NCBI GenBank assembly: GCA_963971305.1
Contig: OZ020309.1
Coordinates: forward strand, 10,099,001-10,163,000
DNA: 64,000 nucleotides
Reading direction: 5' to 3'
Origin: Arcuatula senhousia
Lineage: Eukaryota; Mollusca; Bivalvia; Mytilida; Mytilidae
Shown: positions 34,225-45,712 of the stretch, piece after piece
Layout of the letters: the number at the start of each line of letters is the position of its first letter
Position numbering within the stretch: position 1 is the stretch's first letter
The notes under the pieces: generated by a model
The model's database searches: none
Told to the model about the DNA's origin: nothing
Seen by the model: only the letters and a program-made list of their open reading frames with translations
Made by a program: the position numbers and the translations under genes

Positions 34225-37200
34225 TTAATTATACATTCCATTCACAAGATAATCAATTCGAGAATAATGTCTCCTTTGCCAGCTGTCAAAACATCGTTTC
34301 CCAATAAGGACTAATACAGCGAAGAAAAATAGTATTCCGAATGAAAGCGCTGCAATCAGAGCTGCCGAAAGGACTCTGTATTCTTGCTCCTCCTCTCTTA
34401 ACTGATCTGTGTCGGCAAATGTTATGTTGGCGTTGCCTAGAAGCAGAAAGCAAATGTTAATTAAAGGAAAAAAAAAGATTTGCAAAACGGTGCAAATGCT
34501 GGTTTCGGTTCTGGTTGTTTAACGCTATTTTAGTTTGAGTCGACTTTTAAAGAATTGCTTCTTATGCGTTATTTCAAATTCAATCACAGCTGAATTATTC
34601 ATTGAAATCATTGTTTTGTATTTTCTCTTTGATAATTGAGATTGATCCTTCAAGTTCGGTAGTTTTGTAATGACCTTTACTTAATTTAAGCAAATATATA
34701 TAAATTACAAGGAAACTAGTAAAAAAAGGCATAAAGCGAAACAAAAACAAAAAATTCCAAAAACAAACAAGCTTATACCAAGCTTTACATTTCATAGAAA
34801 TGGCCAGACTATTTCTAACATGCAAAAAAAGCACACAGGCTGACCCAGGGACCGGGGACCTAGTCCCCTATAATGACCGTATTTTGTTTGACTATGTATA
34901 GAAAATTATTTAACCATAACCAAGCCCCGTCTTTGTTAAACCAAAAGCCAACCAAAAAGTAACATGTTGTGTGATGTGGCAACAGCAAAAGTGAACTTTT
35001 TAGACAGACGTCCGTGTAGGTTTTTTTTACCGGATAATCATATTTTCATTTGTTTTTCAACCTTGTATGTGAAAACTGGACTTAAAAGGCATTTCGATTT
35101 CATTTTAAGGTTCAGTTCAGACGAAACATTTAAAACTTAGCGATCATTTTAAAATTATACAATTACCGAGATAAACTGTATTGTTCCTAATTTCAACAAC
35201 TTCGTCATACGTCACTTCCGGATTTTCATTTTCAGGGGAGATAATTTGAGTTTCTATATGGACGGTTATATTTTGATTCATATTGGTGAAATTAGTGAGT
35301 TGGTCTGTTGTATTTATAACATTTTCTATGAAATCGTCTGCAGCATGAGCATTTGACGTCACGACTAAAACTTCTTCTGTGAAACCAGTGTCATTGAAAA
35401 TTTTATCCGGTAATATGGTGACATATTGATGATCTTTCAAGAGTGTGTCTGAAAGAACACAAGGAACGGAACTAATTTATAGTTCTCTTTGTGATATGGG
35501 AAAGGATAATTATCGAAGTGACGCCAAAAGGACACAAGAAACTATTTTATAGTTCTCAGTGTGATATGAGAAAGAATTAACAGTTATCGAAATGACGCCA
35601 AAAATTACATTAAAAAATCAATGATTATGACCTGGTACCAAAACGCGAAAGAAAACAAATAAGTACATGTATTTGAATTAACTTAATAATGAAAAATAAA
35701 AACATTTTAAGTGGGAAAAAAACCCATTTTCCAGCATGCAGAAAAAATGCAAGCCAACAAACACATTTTATTTTGCAACAAATCAACCTGTTTTAGCATG
35801 ATAAAAAGGCATAGCTTACCGGTAACGGCCAACTGTGAACCAGTTCTGTTGCTTTGAAGGCTAGTACCGCTTTCAGTCGATTCAACTGTTGTGTTGCTTT
35901 TGGTCGTTGCTGTTGAAGCCTCTGCAGTTGTTGTTGCATTCTTTGTATTTTTCGTTGATGTTCCTGCAGGGGTCAAAACTATGTTTGTCGATGACTTATT
36001 GCCTATTGCTATAGATGTGTTTTGTGCAGCTGTCGTTGTAGATGTTGGGGATAGAGTAAGTAAGGGGGCATTTGTTGGCGTTATTTGCTGTAATTCTGAA
36101 CTATTTGTTCCACTAGATGTCGATTCTTCTTGTTGTGCACGTGTTGTGTTTCCTGTTGTTACTATTTGTGATTGTTCTGAAGTGGTTCCTTCTTTTGTAG
36201 ACAAAGTTTCATTTTGATTCGATGTTTCAGAATTTATAGCTGCACTGGTCACACTAGAACCTCTCGCGGAAGACGAAGTTGCAACTGAATTTAAAGTTTC
36301 AATTTCCTGGTCTTGTGTATGGATATCTTGTGTCGGAGTAGATTCTGAGTTCTCTGTAGATGTCTTGGTTATATTATTTTCAGTTGATTGACTCGTAGAC
36401 TGCGGTTGACCTAAGGTGGTCGATTGTTTTGAATTTGTTGTAGATGTTGAAGTGGTTTCTGTTGCGTTACTAAACAAAGGAATTTCTATTGGCTTGATAA
36501 AATCGGAAGTAGTTGTTGTGGATGTTTTGGTCGCTGAAGAGACCGGAAGTGAATTTATGCTTTGTGATGTAGCGCCATCTGTAACATTATCACCAGGTGG
36601 CGGTGAGACTGACGAAGAAGTAGACGTAGATGATCCTCGAGATGTCGGCGAAGATAACGAGCTACTGCCCCGGATTGACTCAAGAGGAAACGAATTAACG
36701 TCCGTTTCGTTAATGACGTCAACTATATTACTATTAATAATTCCTTCATTTTGAACAGGAGCGTCTGTTGTATCAATTTCCTGTTGAATTGTCTCTTCTG
36801 TAAAGTTTTGTTTTACCAACAGATAAGTCAACATTGCAGAAGATTCAATATATTGACAATCTTCATAGCAAACGTAAAGAAAACAGTTTTTAATACTGTT
36901 AGGCACCAAGCTTTGGTTGAAGGATGCAATGTTACAAGTAGCTGGAAAAAAGAAGAAAAACATACATTTTTCACGGAATAAGGACAACTTAATCTTATCA
37001 TGCAATTCAATAAATCAGAATATCAAACTTTATTAAATGAGAACTTCGTATAATAGTTAGGTGGTTCGAGTTTGGCTAAATAAGGGGAATAAAAACATGA
37101 TAACGAAATGAGGTAGAGAAGAGAGATGGTACCTTTGCCGATCGGGAATACGAGCTTTGATTGGAAAAATAGGAAGGATTTCATGTATAAAATCGGAAAA

Positions 37201-37903
37201 TCTTGCCTTCTGCAGGGGATCCTATATGTCTTACTTGTACCAAAACATGTAGCAACGTTCTTGATCATGCGAGAAACGTAGCATTTTACTTCCTTTAACG
37301 GTGCAGTACTTAGGTTTGTAACAAAATAAAAAAAAAACTTCTATTCAACGACCTGGGGCACACATTCAAGTCGTTCTATGGCCAAAACAAACCAACCTAT
37401 CATCAGGGTAAAGGACGATTTTTGGTGGATTTTACCACCAAGCTTAGTGTTGCCATGTCATATTGCCTGCTCAAGGTAATTATTACTGCTAACTGATGAA
37501 TTAGTCTAAATACATAGGAAAGGCCGAAATAATTCAATCAGAACAACATTTTTATGCCAATCTACGAAAGTAGGGAGCATATAGTGCAAGGGTCTGTTTG
37601 TCTGTCCCACCATGTTTACCTATAGGTTAAAGTTACTTTACCATGAAGGAAGTATTTTATCATCTTAATATGAACAATCTAAAATCATTATGAAATTGTA
37701 CCTGCCTCATAGTTTGGTAATTGTGGTAAAATAAATGTTTAGAGATCGGGCATAATATCTCTTAATCATATTTTTGTTGCAATAATTTTGACAATTTCAT
37801 CGTTTATCGTATAAATGTATACAGCTTTATTTGTTCCTTTTGGTTAATTCTACTTTGTGGCAATGTGTGTTGTTTGTTTATATAAATGCTAATAAATGAA
37901 AAA

Positions 37904-37962
<59 letters not shown>

Positions 37963-37980
37963 AAAATAAATAAATAAAGA

Positions 37981-38052
<72 letters not shown>

Positions 38053-38256
38053 ACCTGTTTTGCAGCATTTCTCCAGACAAGACTCTCTCGAATCTAAATG
38101 ACCAGTCCACAAAAGCCTTTCATCAGAATCTGGTGCAGAAAATATTTTATTTTGAAGTGGTAAGTCGAATTGAAATTCTTCTCCACAATGGTCGTCATCT
38201 TCCGTTGCAACCATGGCGACGTAAACAGATAGAAGTAAAATGATTGGTCGTTGCAT
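34225..38256 (-). CDS. MANSC-domain type I membrane protein
   Basis: Four exons join in frame with phase-1 introns: 38256-38055, 36941-35820, 35448-35167, 34436-34225, giving 605 residues. Residues 1-18 are a signal peptide (RPIILLLSVYVAMVA). Cysteines 24, 60, 64, 65, 70, 87, 92 and 96 form a MANSC module, with the spacing C..CC....C and CFLYVCYEDC; it is split by intron 1. About 130-440 is Ser/Thr-rich, likely O-glycosylated stalk. A 94-residue exon with several N-glycosylation sites follows. The transmembrane helix is about 557-581, then a 24-residue tail with HYSRIDYLVNGMYN. Layout and tail resemble MANSC domain-containing protein 1 of vertebrates (inference). A TTATATTACAG acceptor 17 bp before the ATG implies an upstream non-coding exon. 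Confidence 0.85.
37897..38052. repeat. (TAAA)n microsatellite at a splice donor
   Basis: About 155 bp of AAAT/TAAA units with two small interruptions. On the gene's strand the intron reads GTATTATTTATTTATTT, so the array begins directly after the donor of MANSC exon 1. Long TTTA frames (37804-38433, 37889-38110) are artefacts of it. Confidence 0.95.
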
Positions 38257-38320
38257 TGTTCCTGTTGGGTTCACTGTAATATAAATATTGATGATAATAA
38301 AATCTTCTTTCGTCTTCCAG

Positions 38321-38491
38321 AATTCCGACCAGTACCTCCCCGTGGTGGAAGACGGGCCCTGCTCCAGCGACAACAAAGGATACTCTGGAGCAGCTAACAC
38401 TGGCGGTGGTGTGTCATGGGCTGGACGACCCATGGCACATAGCGAGTCTATACCGATTGGTATAAGTCGACGCAGAGGGGCTTTCCCCTAG
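38321..38491 (+). other. Possible coding exon on the opposite strand
   Basis: A TTTCGTCTTCCAG acceptor precedes 56 sense codons and a TAG. This stretch is clearly richer in GC than its surroundings, with mostly C or G in early third positions. The peptide starts NSDQYLPVVEDGPCSSDNKG and ends RRRGAFP. The minus strand is open too and overlaps the 5' flank of the MANSC gene. A donor GGGAG|GTACTG on that strand would suit an upstream MANSC exon instead. I cannot decide between the two. Confidence 0.3.
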
Positions 38492-38510
38492 TCGCGACTA
38501 TAAATACCCA

Positions 38511-39384
38511 TCAGGAGGCTCTGAGAGCCTGAATTGTTTACTTTGTCCTTATAGCAAAATATATCTTCTCTTATTTTATTAGGGTTCATCAAATGACGAT
38601 TTGGTAGGGCTTAATAAGATGAAGGTAAAACCAAGAACAAGAAGCAGTTTTTCTCTATCTGAATATATATACAAATGTAATAAGGAAAAAAAACCACACG
38701 CGAAAAAAATGCAACTTAGACATCTCAAGACCCATAAACCATTTTAGGGGTCATCTGACAACGTTAACCCTTGCATGGGAGAGCTTAATAAGCTAAAGGA
38801 TTGAGCAAGCAACAGTTTTCTGTAACTGTAATAGTTTACATTTTACACATATAGGGCAAAACATGAAAGATGCATTTTTTTTGGCTTTTTTAGTATAAGG
38901 GGTCATCTGACAACTTTGTCCGGATTGATGCTCAACGAGCTGAAGGTTAAAGTAAGCAACACTTTCAGCTTTTCTTCCTTAAATAGGGCAAAAACATGAT
39001 AAAACGCTATTTTTTACCCTTTAAAGATCATAACCCCAATAAGTGATCATCTGACAACCTCAACCCAAGTTGACTTAAGCATCTTCAAATTTTTCCTCTC
39101 TGTTTTATTTTCGTTAAAGGCCAATAAAAGCGGTTTTAATATACAATATGTTCTTTCTTTAGTAACTGTGTCCTAGTTTTTTAGCGGGTCAAAAATCGAA
39201 ATGTAATAAATGTTATGTACAGAATACTCTAAGGGTTAATCATGTACAAAGTTTTATTAGACATGTTACGTTTTTCAGTAGTTTACGAGAAGATGAATTT
39301 AAAAATAATGAACAGACGACAACAACGAAGCCAAGTGATATGATGGCAAAAGCCCACGTGGACTTTCGATCCATGTGAGCTAAA
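38511..39384 (+). repeat. Tandem-core element, family A (old copy)
   Basis: Starts AGGAGGCTCTGAGAGCCTGA, has four diverged cores with GGGGTCATCTGACAAC, and ends in a decayed GACGACAACAACGAAGCC tract and hairpin (CCCACGTGGACTTTCGATCC). Substitutions are more numerous than in the 58711 copy. Confidence 0.7.
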
Positions 39385-40474
39385 AATGGCTCCTACGACC
39401 ATTTTCCTTTTAGATCAAGCATTGGTAGAAATGATTTAGGGACCAACTATTTGACTAAAAGGGGATGGCTTTGTTTTTTTTCTAAAAGATATTTTGAAAT
39501 TTATTTTTGATGAAAAAATGTTTCGCCGGCAGAGGGTAAGAAAAAAAATGAGGAAGGATTTCTACTACATATATGAAATAATGCTAATGGTGATAACTTT
39601 ATTAACGCAACACAAGACTACATGTCATGGCGATACAATAACAAATCACAAAACATATATAAACATATCTAAAGACATAATAACAATTTGGTAAACTAAG
39701 ACTGACCGGGGTCTTCCTTCCTCGGTTCTAATGACTGTTATGCAAAAGATGATACAGCCTTAATTTGGGTTGGTGTTGATGGGTTTAAGATGATGAAAAA
39801 CAATTTCTGTCGCCACGCCTTAAAAAAATAAATGTTCTATCCAAGCTCTGTGCGGAAAAAAATTCTAACCATAACAAAAAACCAAGGCCCCCCTCTTCAA
39901 GTATAATGGTCCGTTCCTTTTGATTGTTTTTAATCGTTTAGGTTTATTGTTATACTGTGATGATTTCCTAGCTAGACTAGGTGTCTAGCACTCACAACAA
40001 TCATTTATGTATATTTTTTTTTACTATCAGACCCTAAGATTGCAATGGTAGAGTTAAAACCTTGTTTAGTCCACCCTTTCTCTATAAAGGCATACACAAA
40101 GTCAGAACCAGTGTGGTCTTCTATTTCTACCTGAAGTGTCTTTTCCTAAGCCAGGAATCTTTGACAACGCTTTCGTTTGTACTTGTCTTTTTGATGTTTT
40201 CTGTTCCTTGTTTATAAGGGGTCTATCTGTGACTATTCTATTTCAGGACTGGATTTGAATTAAGTGCATTTTATTTAGACCATGGGTCTATTGCAGAACC
40301 GCGAGCAGTGCCAAATGGCCTCGTTGAAGGCTGCTGGTGGTTGTCCAATGTGTTTTTTCTAAATTGCCGCTTAATTGTTGGCTGTGTCGCGTACACTTAT
40401 TCCACATCTCATTATTTTCTATTTCTTCTTGGACATTTGGGACTGATCAATCCGAGTGATATCACCCACCTAAC
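39385..40474. other. Intergenic, with repeat F fragment
   Basis: Repeat F at about 40315-40430 (GTTGAAGGCTGCTGGTGGTT, then GTGTCGCGTACACTTATTCC). No gene recognised. Confidence 0.45.
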
Positions 40475-41845
40475 GGCCCTGTCACACTATAACGTTTTAG
40501 CCAACGTGTGCCGACGTTTTAGAATATATTTTCAACACGCTGGTGTGCGTTGCGTAAGTTTTGTACACGTTATGAACATGCTACAAACACGTTAGCGAAC
40601 GTCAGCGTGCGTTGGTGATCGCCGAGTGCGTCGCAAATTTTTCAACATGCTTAAAATTTCCGACGTTCGCCAACGTTTTAGAAATACATTATTCGAACGC
40701 TAGGCATAAGTTAGAAGGACGTTATACACACGCTGATGTACGCTATGTGGTCGCTGTGCGCACGTTGAAATGCGTTTGACGAACGCTAAGCTAAATGGAT
40801 ACTAACGTGTCTAGCGATAATGCAGCGCACGTCTAGCGTCAATCTAACGACGAAGAAACCTATTCAACGTGCTTAAAACGTGTACAGAGCGCATAGAGCG
40901 TCAATATCAACCCCAGTATTCTATAAGTTAGATTTAATTACAAGGGGAAAGTCAATTTCAAATGCTTCAAATACCAATTCAAACCTGAAAAAAAAATCTT
41001 TAAAAAAAAAACAATGAACAAAGTAAAAAAAATCTTGAATATAACAAAGATAACTTAGATGGTCTGGAATTGAAAGTAATTCTTGCAAATTGTAATATAC
41101 ACCTGTCGTGTTTTCGATGATTTTTTTTTTGGAGGGGGAGGGGGGTAGAAAAATACTCAAATACAACGAGTAACGACAGTCTAACTTCAATGTTTTTCTC
41201 TATTAAGGACATCCGTCCTGCTGTCTGCGATCATTTAGGATTGGTCATGTACAGACCGCTATTTCTTACATGTATATACAAGCGCATGCATTCCTCTTTG
41301 TATATTTTTGACATATCAAAATATAAAATCTACACTGTATTTTATTCTTTTAGACTGAGTGCAAAAATCATCACTTTTGGTTAAAAAACGGTTTTAGAAT
41401 AATTATACATTCATGATTACCAGAACGCTGAAAACCAATATTTTTATAACGAAACTGAATTTCTGCAATTATTAATTAATCCAGCAATACATTTGAGCCA
41501 GATAATAGATCTATTTGGGCTATTACGAAATGATACTAAAGAAATTAACAGAAACCCTAGGTCTCCCCTCCGGGAGAAAAAAATATAAGTTAGACTAACG
41601 CTATGAATGCGTTCTGCAGTCGTCACACATGCGCTAGGCAAACGTCAAGTACGCCGGACGAACGCTATAGATAAGTTTTGAGTAAGTTTGTCGTGCGTTG
41701 CAAGTAGTTAGTCTGACGCTTTGTGGTCGTTCACCGAGATATTTTTTGAAACTTTTTACAGCGACTGCCAACGTGTTCCAACGTTTTAGAAAATTATTCG
41801 AACGTTCGGCACACGTTGGCTAAAACGTTATAGTGTGACAGGGCC
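40475..41845. mobile_element. 1.37-kb DNA transposon-like element, ACGTT-rich
   Basis: The termini are exact inverted repeats for 40 bp, beginning GGCCCTGTCACACTATAACG and continuing TTTTAGCCAACGTGTGCCGA. Subterminal regions (to about 40910 and from about 41590) are packed with degenerate CGAACGCTAG and AACGTGTT-like words, making both ends CpG-rich. The middle is ordinary AT-rich DNA with no transposase. The GGCCCTGT start and a nearby TAA on each side suggest a PIF/Harbinger-type non-autonomous element, but the target duplication is not clean. Confidence 0.8.
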
Positions 41846-41849
41846 ATTA

Positions 41850-42950
41850 AATAAAGCACCATGATAAAAAGGCGACATTATGTACCAGATGTTTAATAAT
41901 GATTTTTATTATTCATCTAGATATTTATGTTTTAAAAATTGCCAACTTACCTATTACACTATCCAAATGCGATTAAATGTCCAAAATTCTCAATTATAAA
42001 CATTGTAAGTCCGAAAACGATTCTATTTGGGCCTTTATAAAATCAAAACTTGGGATTTCTTTCATAGTTTTCTTTGCATGGCGTGGTCCAACGTGCGTTA
42101 TCAGTTCATCGTTAAGTGATATGTATTTCGGGCAACAGCTTGCACAAGTCTATTCATCTACTTGAATGAAGATTATTGATTTGCAAAGGTCTATATTTGT
42201 TGTCAATAAATTGCAGGTATTGTATAAGTTATCTTCTCTTGGCGTGGCTCAGTTTTAATCGCTTTATTGATATTTTGATACTGATTTTGATTTGATTTTT
42301 GTATAATCACATGTTAGTTAGTTAAATTTTCTTAATAACAATTTTAAAAATCCGAATTTGAAAAAAAATGGTAATTATTAATAAGAAAATAACAAACAGG
42401 TATAGCCTGTGTTCTAAAACTTTCACTAAACAGAAAGTAGTTGTCACGGTTGTGTTATCAGCATCCTGAAGCAAATAAGCCCACAGCAAAGCCTAACTGG
42501 TACATGTAGGAGGAGACTTGGTGTTTTTGGAATCGTGTATCCTAGGTTGCTAATGTGACCCTTTGTCCGTAGGGTTGTCAGGTCTATAATACTGAAAACT
42601 AAACCACCGAACATATATAGTAGGAAAATGTATGTGGAGAGTGCCAAGCTATGTGCACGTAAAATATCTTTTTGTGGGCCGAGTTTCTGTGTTTTTTTAA
42701 ATATATATATATCTGCTGGTGGCCTTCAAAATTGCTATCACAATGTTTTACTACTCCTCGGTTTTGCTGTCTTCACTCAAGACATTTTACGAAAAACATC
42801 ATGCGCTCATACATGTAGAGAAATAGCGGATTGCTATCTCTCAGATATTTGTTTAATTAGTTTGTTATAAGGTTTTGAGTGTGTTTTCCTTAACGAACTA
42901 TACACACAAAATTGAAAATTGGCAGCGCGACGGACGTGCAACAGCAAGCA
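41850..42950. other. Intergenic, nothing recognised
   Basis: Short frames only; no repeat longer than a few tens of bases recognised. Confidence 0.4.
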
Positions 42951-42951
42951 G

Positions 42952-43060
42952 GAACTACTTACTCTTCCGGATCACCTGTGTTTCTCCCTGTTGTTCTCGT
43001 TCGTGTTTACTGGTTTTGTCGTTGCCCTTTCGGAATTTTGACGCTCATTGCTACTGTGTA
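42952..43060 (-). repeat. Dispersed repeat E, partial
   Basis: Reverse complement of the distal and proximal blocks with the middle missing: TACTCTTCCGGATCACCTG, then CGTTGCCCTTTCGGAATTTT. Confidence 0.7.
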
Positions 43061-43433
43061 AAGAACAGTAAAGAAATAATAATAACAAAAGAAAAAAACT
43101 AAAACAAATGTTTAAGAATTGTTTCTTAAAGGATGCCGACCAGTTTTTGAAAGTCGAAACATATACATTTATCTGGGTATCATCGACATGCAATGTCCGT
43201 TAGAATTTGTGAGGATAGTACAAGTCAGAATAAAGTATTCCGTTTACAAAGTCGAATCAAAGTACTATTAAAGAGATATTCGAATATCGATGAACCATGG
43301 ACATCTCAATAAAAGACAACTCAAGACAGAGATGTCGAAGAAAGCACAAGTAATTAGCATGCCTCAACTAGCGTCAGACGCGGGGGATTCATGCAATCCG
43401 GATTGGTTTTGAGTTCACAAGTTTGTCTATGAG

Positions 43434-43775
43434 AGCCGGTGGTGTAGTGGTTAATGTGTCGGGCTACTAACACCAAGGTTCGTGGTTCGATCCTCGTCCG
43501 GGGTGAAAATTTCATGGACCAATTTTCCGACTCTCTGTCTTGACACCATTTGCGAGGATGGTCTCAAAGAACGATGCTAGTCCTTCGGAAGGGACGAAAA
43601 AAAGTTGTCCCGTGTATGTGGAGAGCAATACCCCATGCACGTTAAAGACCAATTTGTAGAATTCGATAAGCGTAGGCTCAATGGGGACCGCTACAAAGGC
43701 CACTCGCAAACTGCTAGCTGGAGAGGGATTCACATAAGCATTAAGCATAATTGTTTCCCAATTCAGCATAAATAA
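43434..43775 (+). mobile_element. tRNA-derived SINE
   Basis: The head (43434-43505) carries a Pol III A box (GGTGGTGTAGTGG) and B box (GGTTCGATCC) but does not fold into a full cloverleaf: the acceptor ends do not pair. The body contains CCTTCGGAAGGGACG and CATGCACGTTAAAGACC, words typical of a conserved central domain in many metazoan SINEs. The 3' end is near ATTGTTTCCCAATTCAGC; no clear tail repeat was identified. Confidence 0.8.
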
Positions 43776-43779
43776 ATAT

Positions 43780-44755
43780 GTTTAAAAATAGTATGTCTAT
43801 CTACAGTGCATGCATGCATGGAAACAAATTTCCGATTTTTAAATCATAATAAATCTTAAAAAGGAGGCTGATTCTCAACGTCTATTTTAAAATGACACTT
43901 CTTAATTCATTAAATCATTTGAAAGAAAATACGATTACGACCAAATTTTGTTTTTGCACACAACCTTCGTATCCGAAATTAACATATCATAACATGAACT
44001 AGTACAAAGTAAAAATCCTTCACTCGAAACGCAACTGCCGGGTAGTCTAGAGTTAATACAGTTGACTAATAAAAAAATCAATCAATGAAAAATTGTAAAA
44101 ATAGACTTCATTAGGCGTGTAACTCAATGACAAACAAACATAAGAAAAAGTCAAAATTCTGTCTTATCATCGCATGAGCGCAGGTTAAGGTTCATGGTTA
44201 CACTTCATATAAAATGGTAGATATTTAACCTATTTTTCTAGTCTATGTACGACTAAAACGACACATAGAAACGCAAAATAAAGTGTAGCAGCGTCTAGAT
44301 ATAAAAATCGCCGATCATTTCCCCTTCCAGTTTACACGATAACTATTGTTGTTTTCTCTATTCATTTTCTTTCGGTTCAAATTGTTCCATAAATAAAGCA
44401 TGAATTACCCCTAAATAACCTTCCATAAAAACGATTGTGAGTAGATCTAATAACACCAATAATGAAATTACCTCGCACGTGGAGGCCAAATCACAGGGCA
44501 TTATTGGTGTTTGGCTATATGTGTGTGAACTGGGAAACGCAAAGAAAATGCCCCGGCAGAACGAATCAAGTGTAAACGTACAAAATGCTAAAAGTTTATG
44601 CAAAAAATATTTATCTAGACGCTGCTACACCTTATTAAGAAATTGAATGTGTAGTTAAAGCTCTACATAGACTGAAAAAGACGTAAAATATTGGTCATTT
44701 TTTCCGAAGTGTAAAGATGAACCTTAAAACAAATCATTTTACTTGGGCCGAAGAA
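43780..44755. other. Intergenic, with a short inverted pair
   Basis: GTAGCAGCGTCTAGAT (about 44286) and ATCTAGACGCTGCTAC (about 44614) are inverted. Between them, AATAACACCAATAATG (44450) and CATTATTGGTGTT (44499) form a second inverted pair. The block of about 350 bp (44285-44635) may be a palindromic MITE. Confidence 0.45.
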
Positions 44756-44759
44756 AGAC

Positions 44760-45050
44760 AGCTGGTCAGGTAGAAGGCTGCTGGTTGTCTTACATTGTGC
44801 ATTTTTTTTTGTAAAAATTGTCGCTTATTTGTGTAAGTTGTGTTGCGTACACTTTTTTTCACAACTCATTACCATTACCGTCTACTGTGGTTTCATCATT
44901 ATTCGTGGGGTATCAATTTTCGTGGTTTTCGTGGGTAGCCTTGAACCACGAAATTTGATATCCTACGAAAAGGAAATTTATGGTGTGTATGCTGCAGGCT
45001 AAAGAACCACGAATTTAAGAATGCACGAACTGATAGTATTTGGATATTCC
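44760..45050. repeat. Repeat F fragment and a TTCGTGG palindromic repeat
   Basis: Repeat F: GTAGAAGGCTGCTGGTTGTC to GTTGCGTACAC (44770-44855). Then ATTCGTGGGGTATCAATTTT with CGTGG units facing CCACGAA units (about 44900-45030), a MITE-like arrangement. Confidence 0.5.
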
Positions 45051-45054
45051 ACAC

Positions 45055-45565
45055 ACCAGTTACAACATGGCTTCTGTTACTAAAATAGAACATAGGGTAA
45101 AATAACTTTTTAATGACATAAAACTCAAAAACTATAACAGATAAATGATAAGTATCCGATGGATGCCAGACTCTTTAGAATCAAAAGTTTAACTATGTTG
45201 TAAGATGCCCCAAAAAGATTAAACCAAAATGTTCCGTATCCTTTATTGAACTGTACCATCCCAGAGGGTTGTGGTTTTTTTATTTGTTTGCTCTATAAAT
45301 AACGTTGCCATTAAACAAGCAAAGGTGTATCATAAGGGCAATCAAATATCTTAAATCCGAAAAGACAAGGACAAATTCGGTACACAAAAAAATAAACAAA
45401 ATTGGATATAAAACTTGTATTGCTTTTCCAATAAAACATCGACGTATACAAGTTAATTTTTTCAATAAGGAATAAACCATTCTAAGTCTCAATAATATTT
45501 TATGTTCACTTAACGGATAACGACAGACGGACGCCAAGTGATGGGAATAGCCAGGTGAGCTAAAG
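45055..45565 (+). repeat. Family A element, truncated
   Basis: Carries the AACATGGCTTCTGTTACTAA and AACTCAAAAACTATAACAG core words. It ends at GACGGACGCCAAGTGATGGG with a half hairpin CCAGGTGAGCTAAA. The 5' part is missing. Confidence 0.6.
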
Positions 45566-45712
45566 AGGGGGCTTTGTGACCCTTATACACTAAGCGAAAA
45601 GAACAATCAAAACACCATCCAATGAACGTCCTTCAGAGAATTGTGACGTCGGTTACCTTCGTAGCGACGTCGGCTATCCTTTTGAGGACTTTTCTAAACG
45701 AAGGAATAAAAA

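Noticed and set aside
35891..36754. Plus-strand ORFs opposite the MANSC gene
   Set aside because: They are shadows of the Ser/Thr-rich exon; Val-rich composition follows from reverse-complemented Thr and Ser codons.
37491..37535. CTGATGA followed by GAAA downstream (possible fourth hammerhead)
   Set aside because: No stem II can form between the two core segments and no stem I flanks them; chance.
37804..38433. 209-codon minus-strand ORF with LFIY repeats
   Set aside because: It reads from MANSC exon 1 through its donor into the (TTTA)n array; the real exon ends at 38055.
43434..43505. Candidate tRNA gene
   Set aside because: A and B boxes are present but acceptor and anticodon stems do not pair, and a SINE body follows. 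It is called a SINE head instead.
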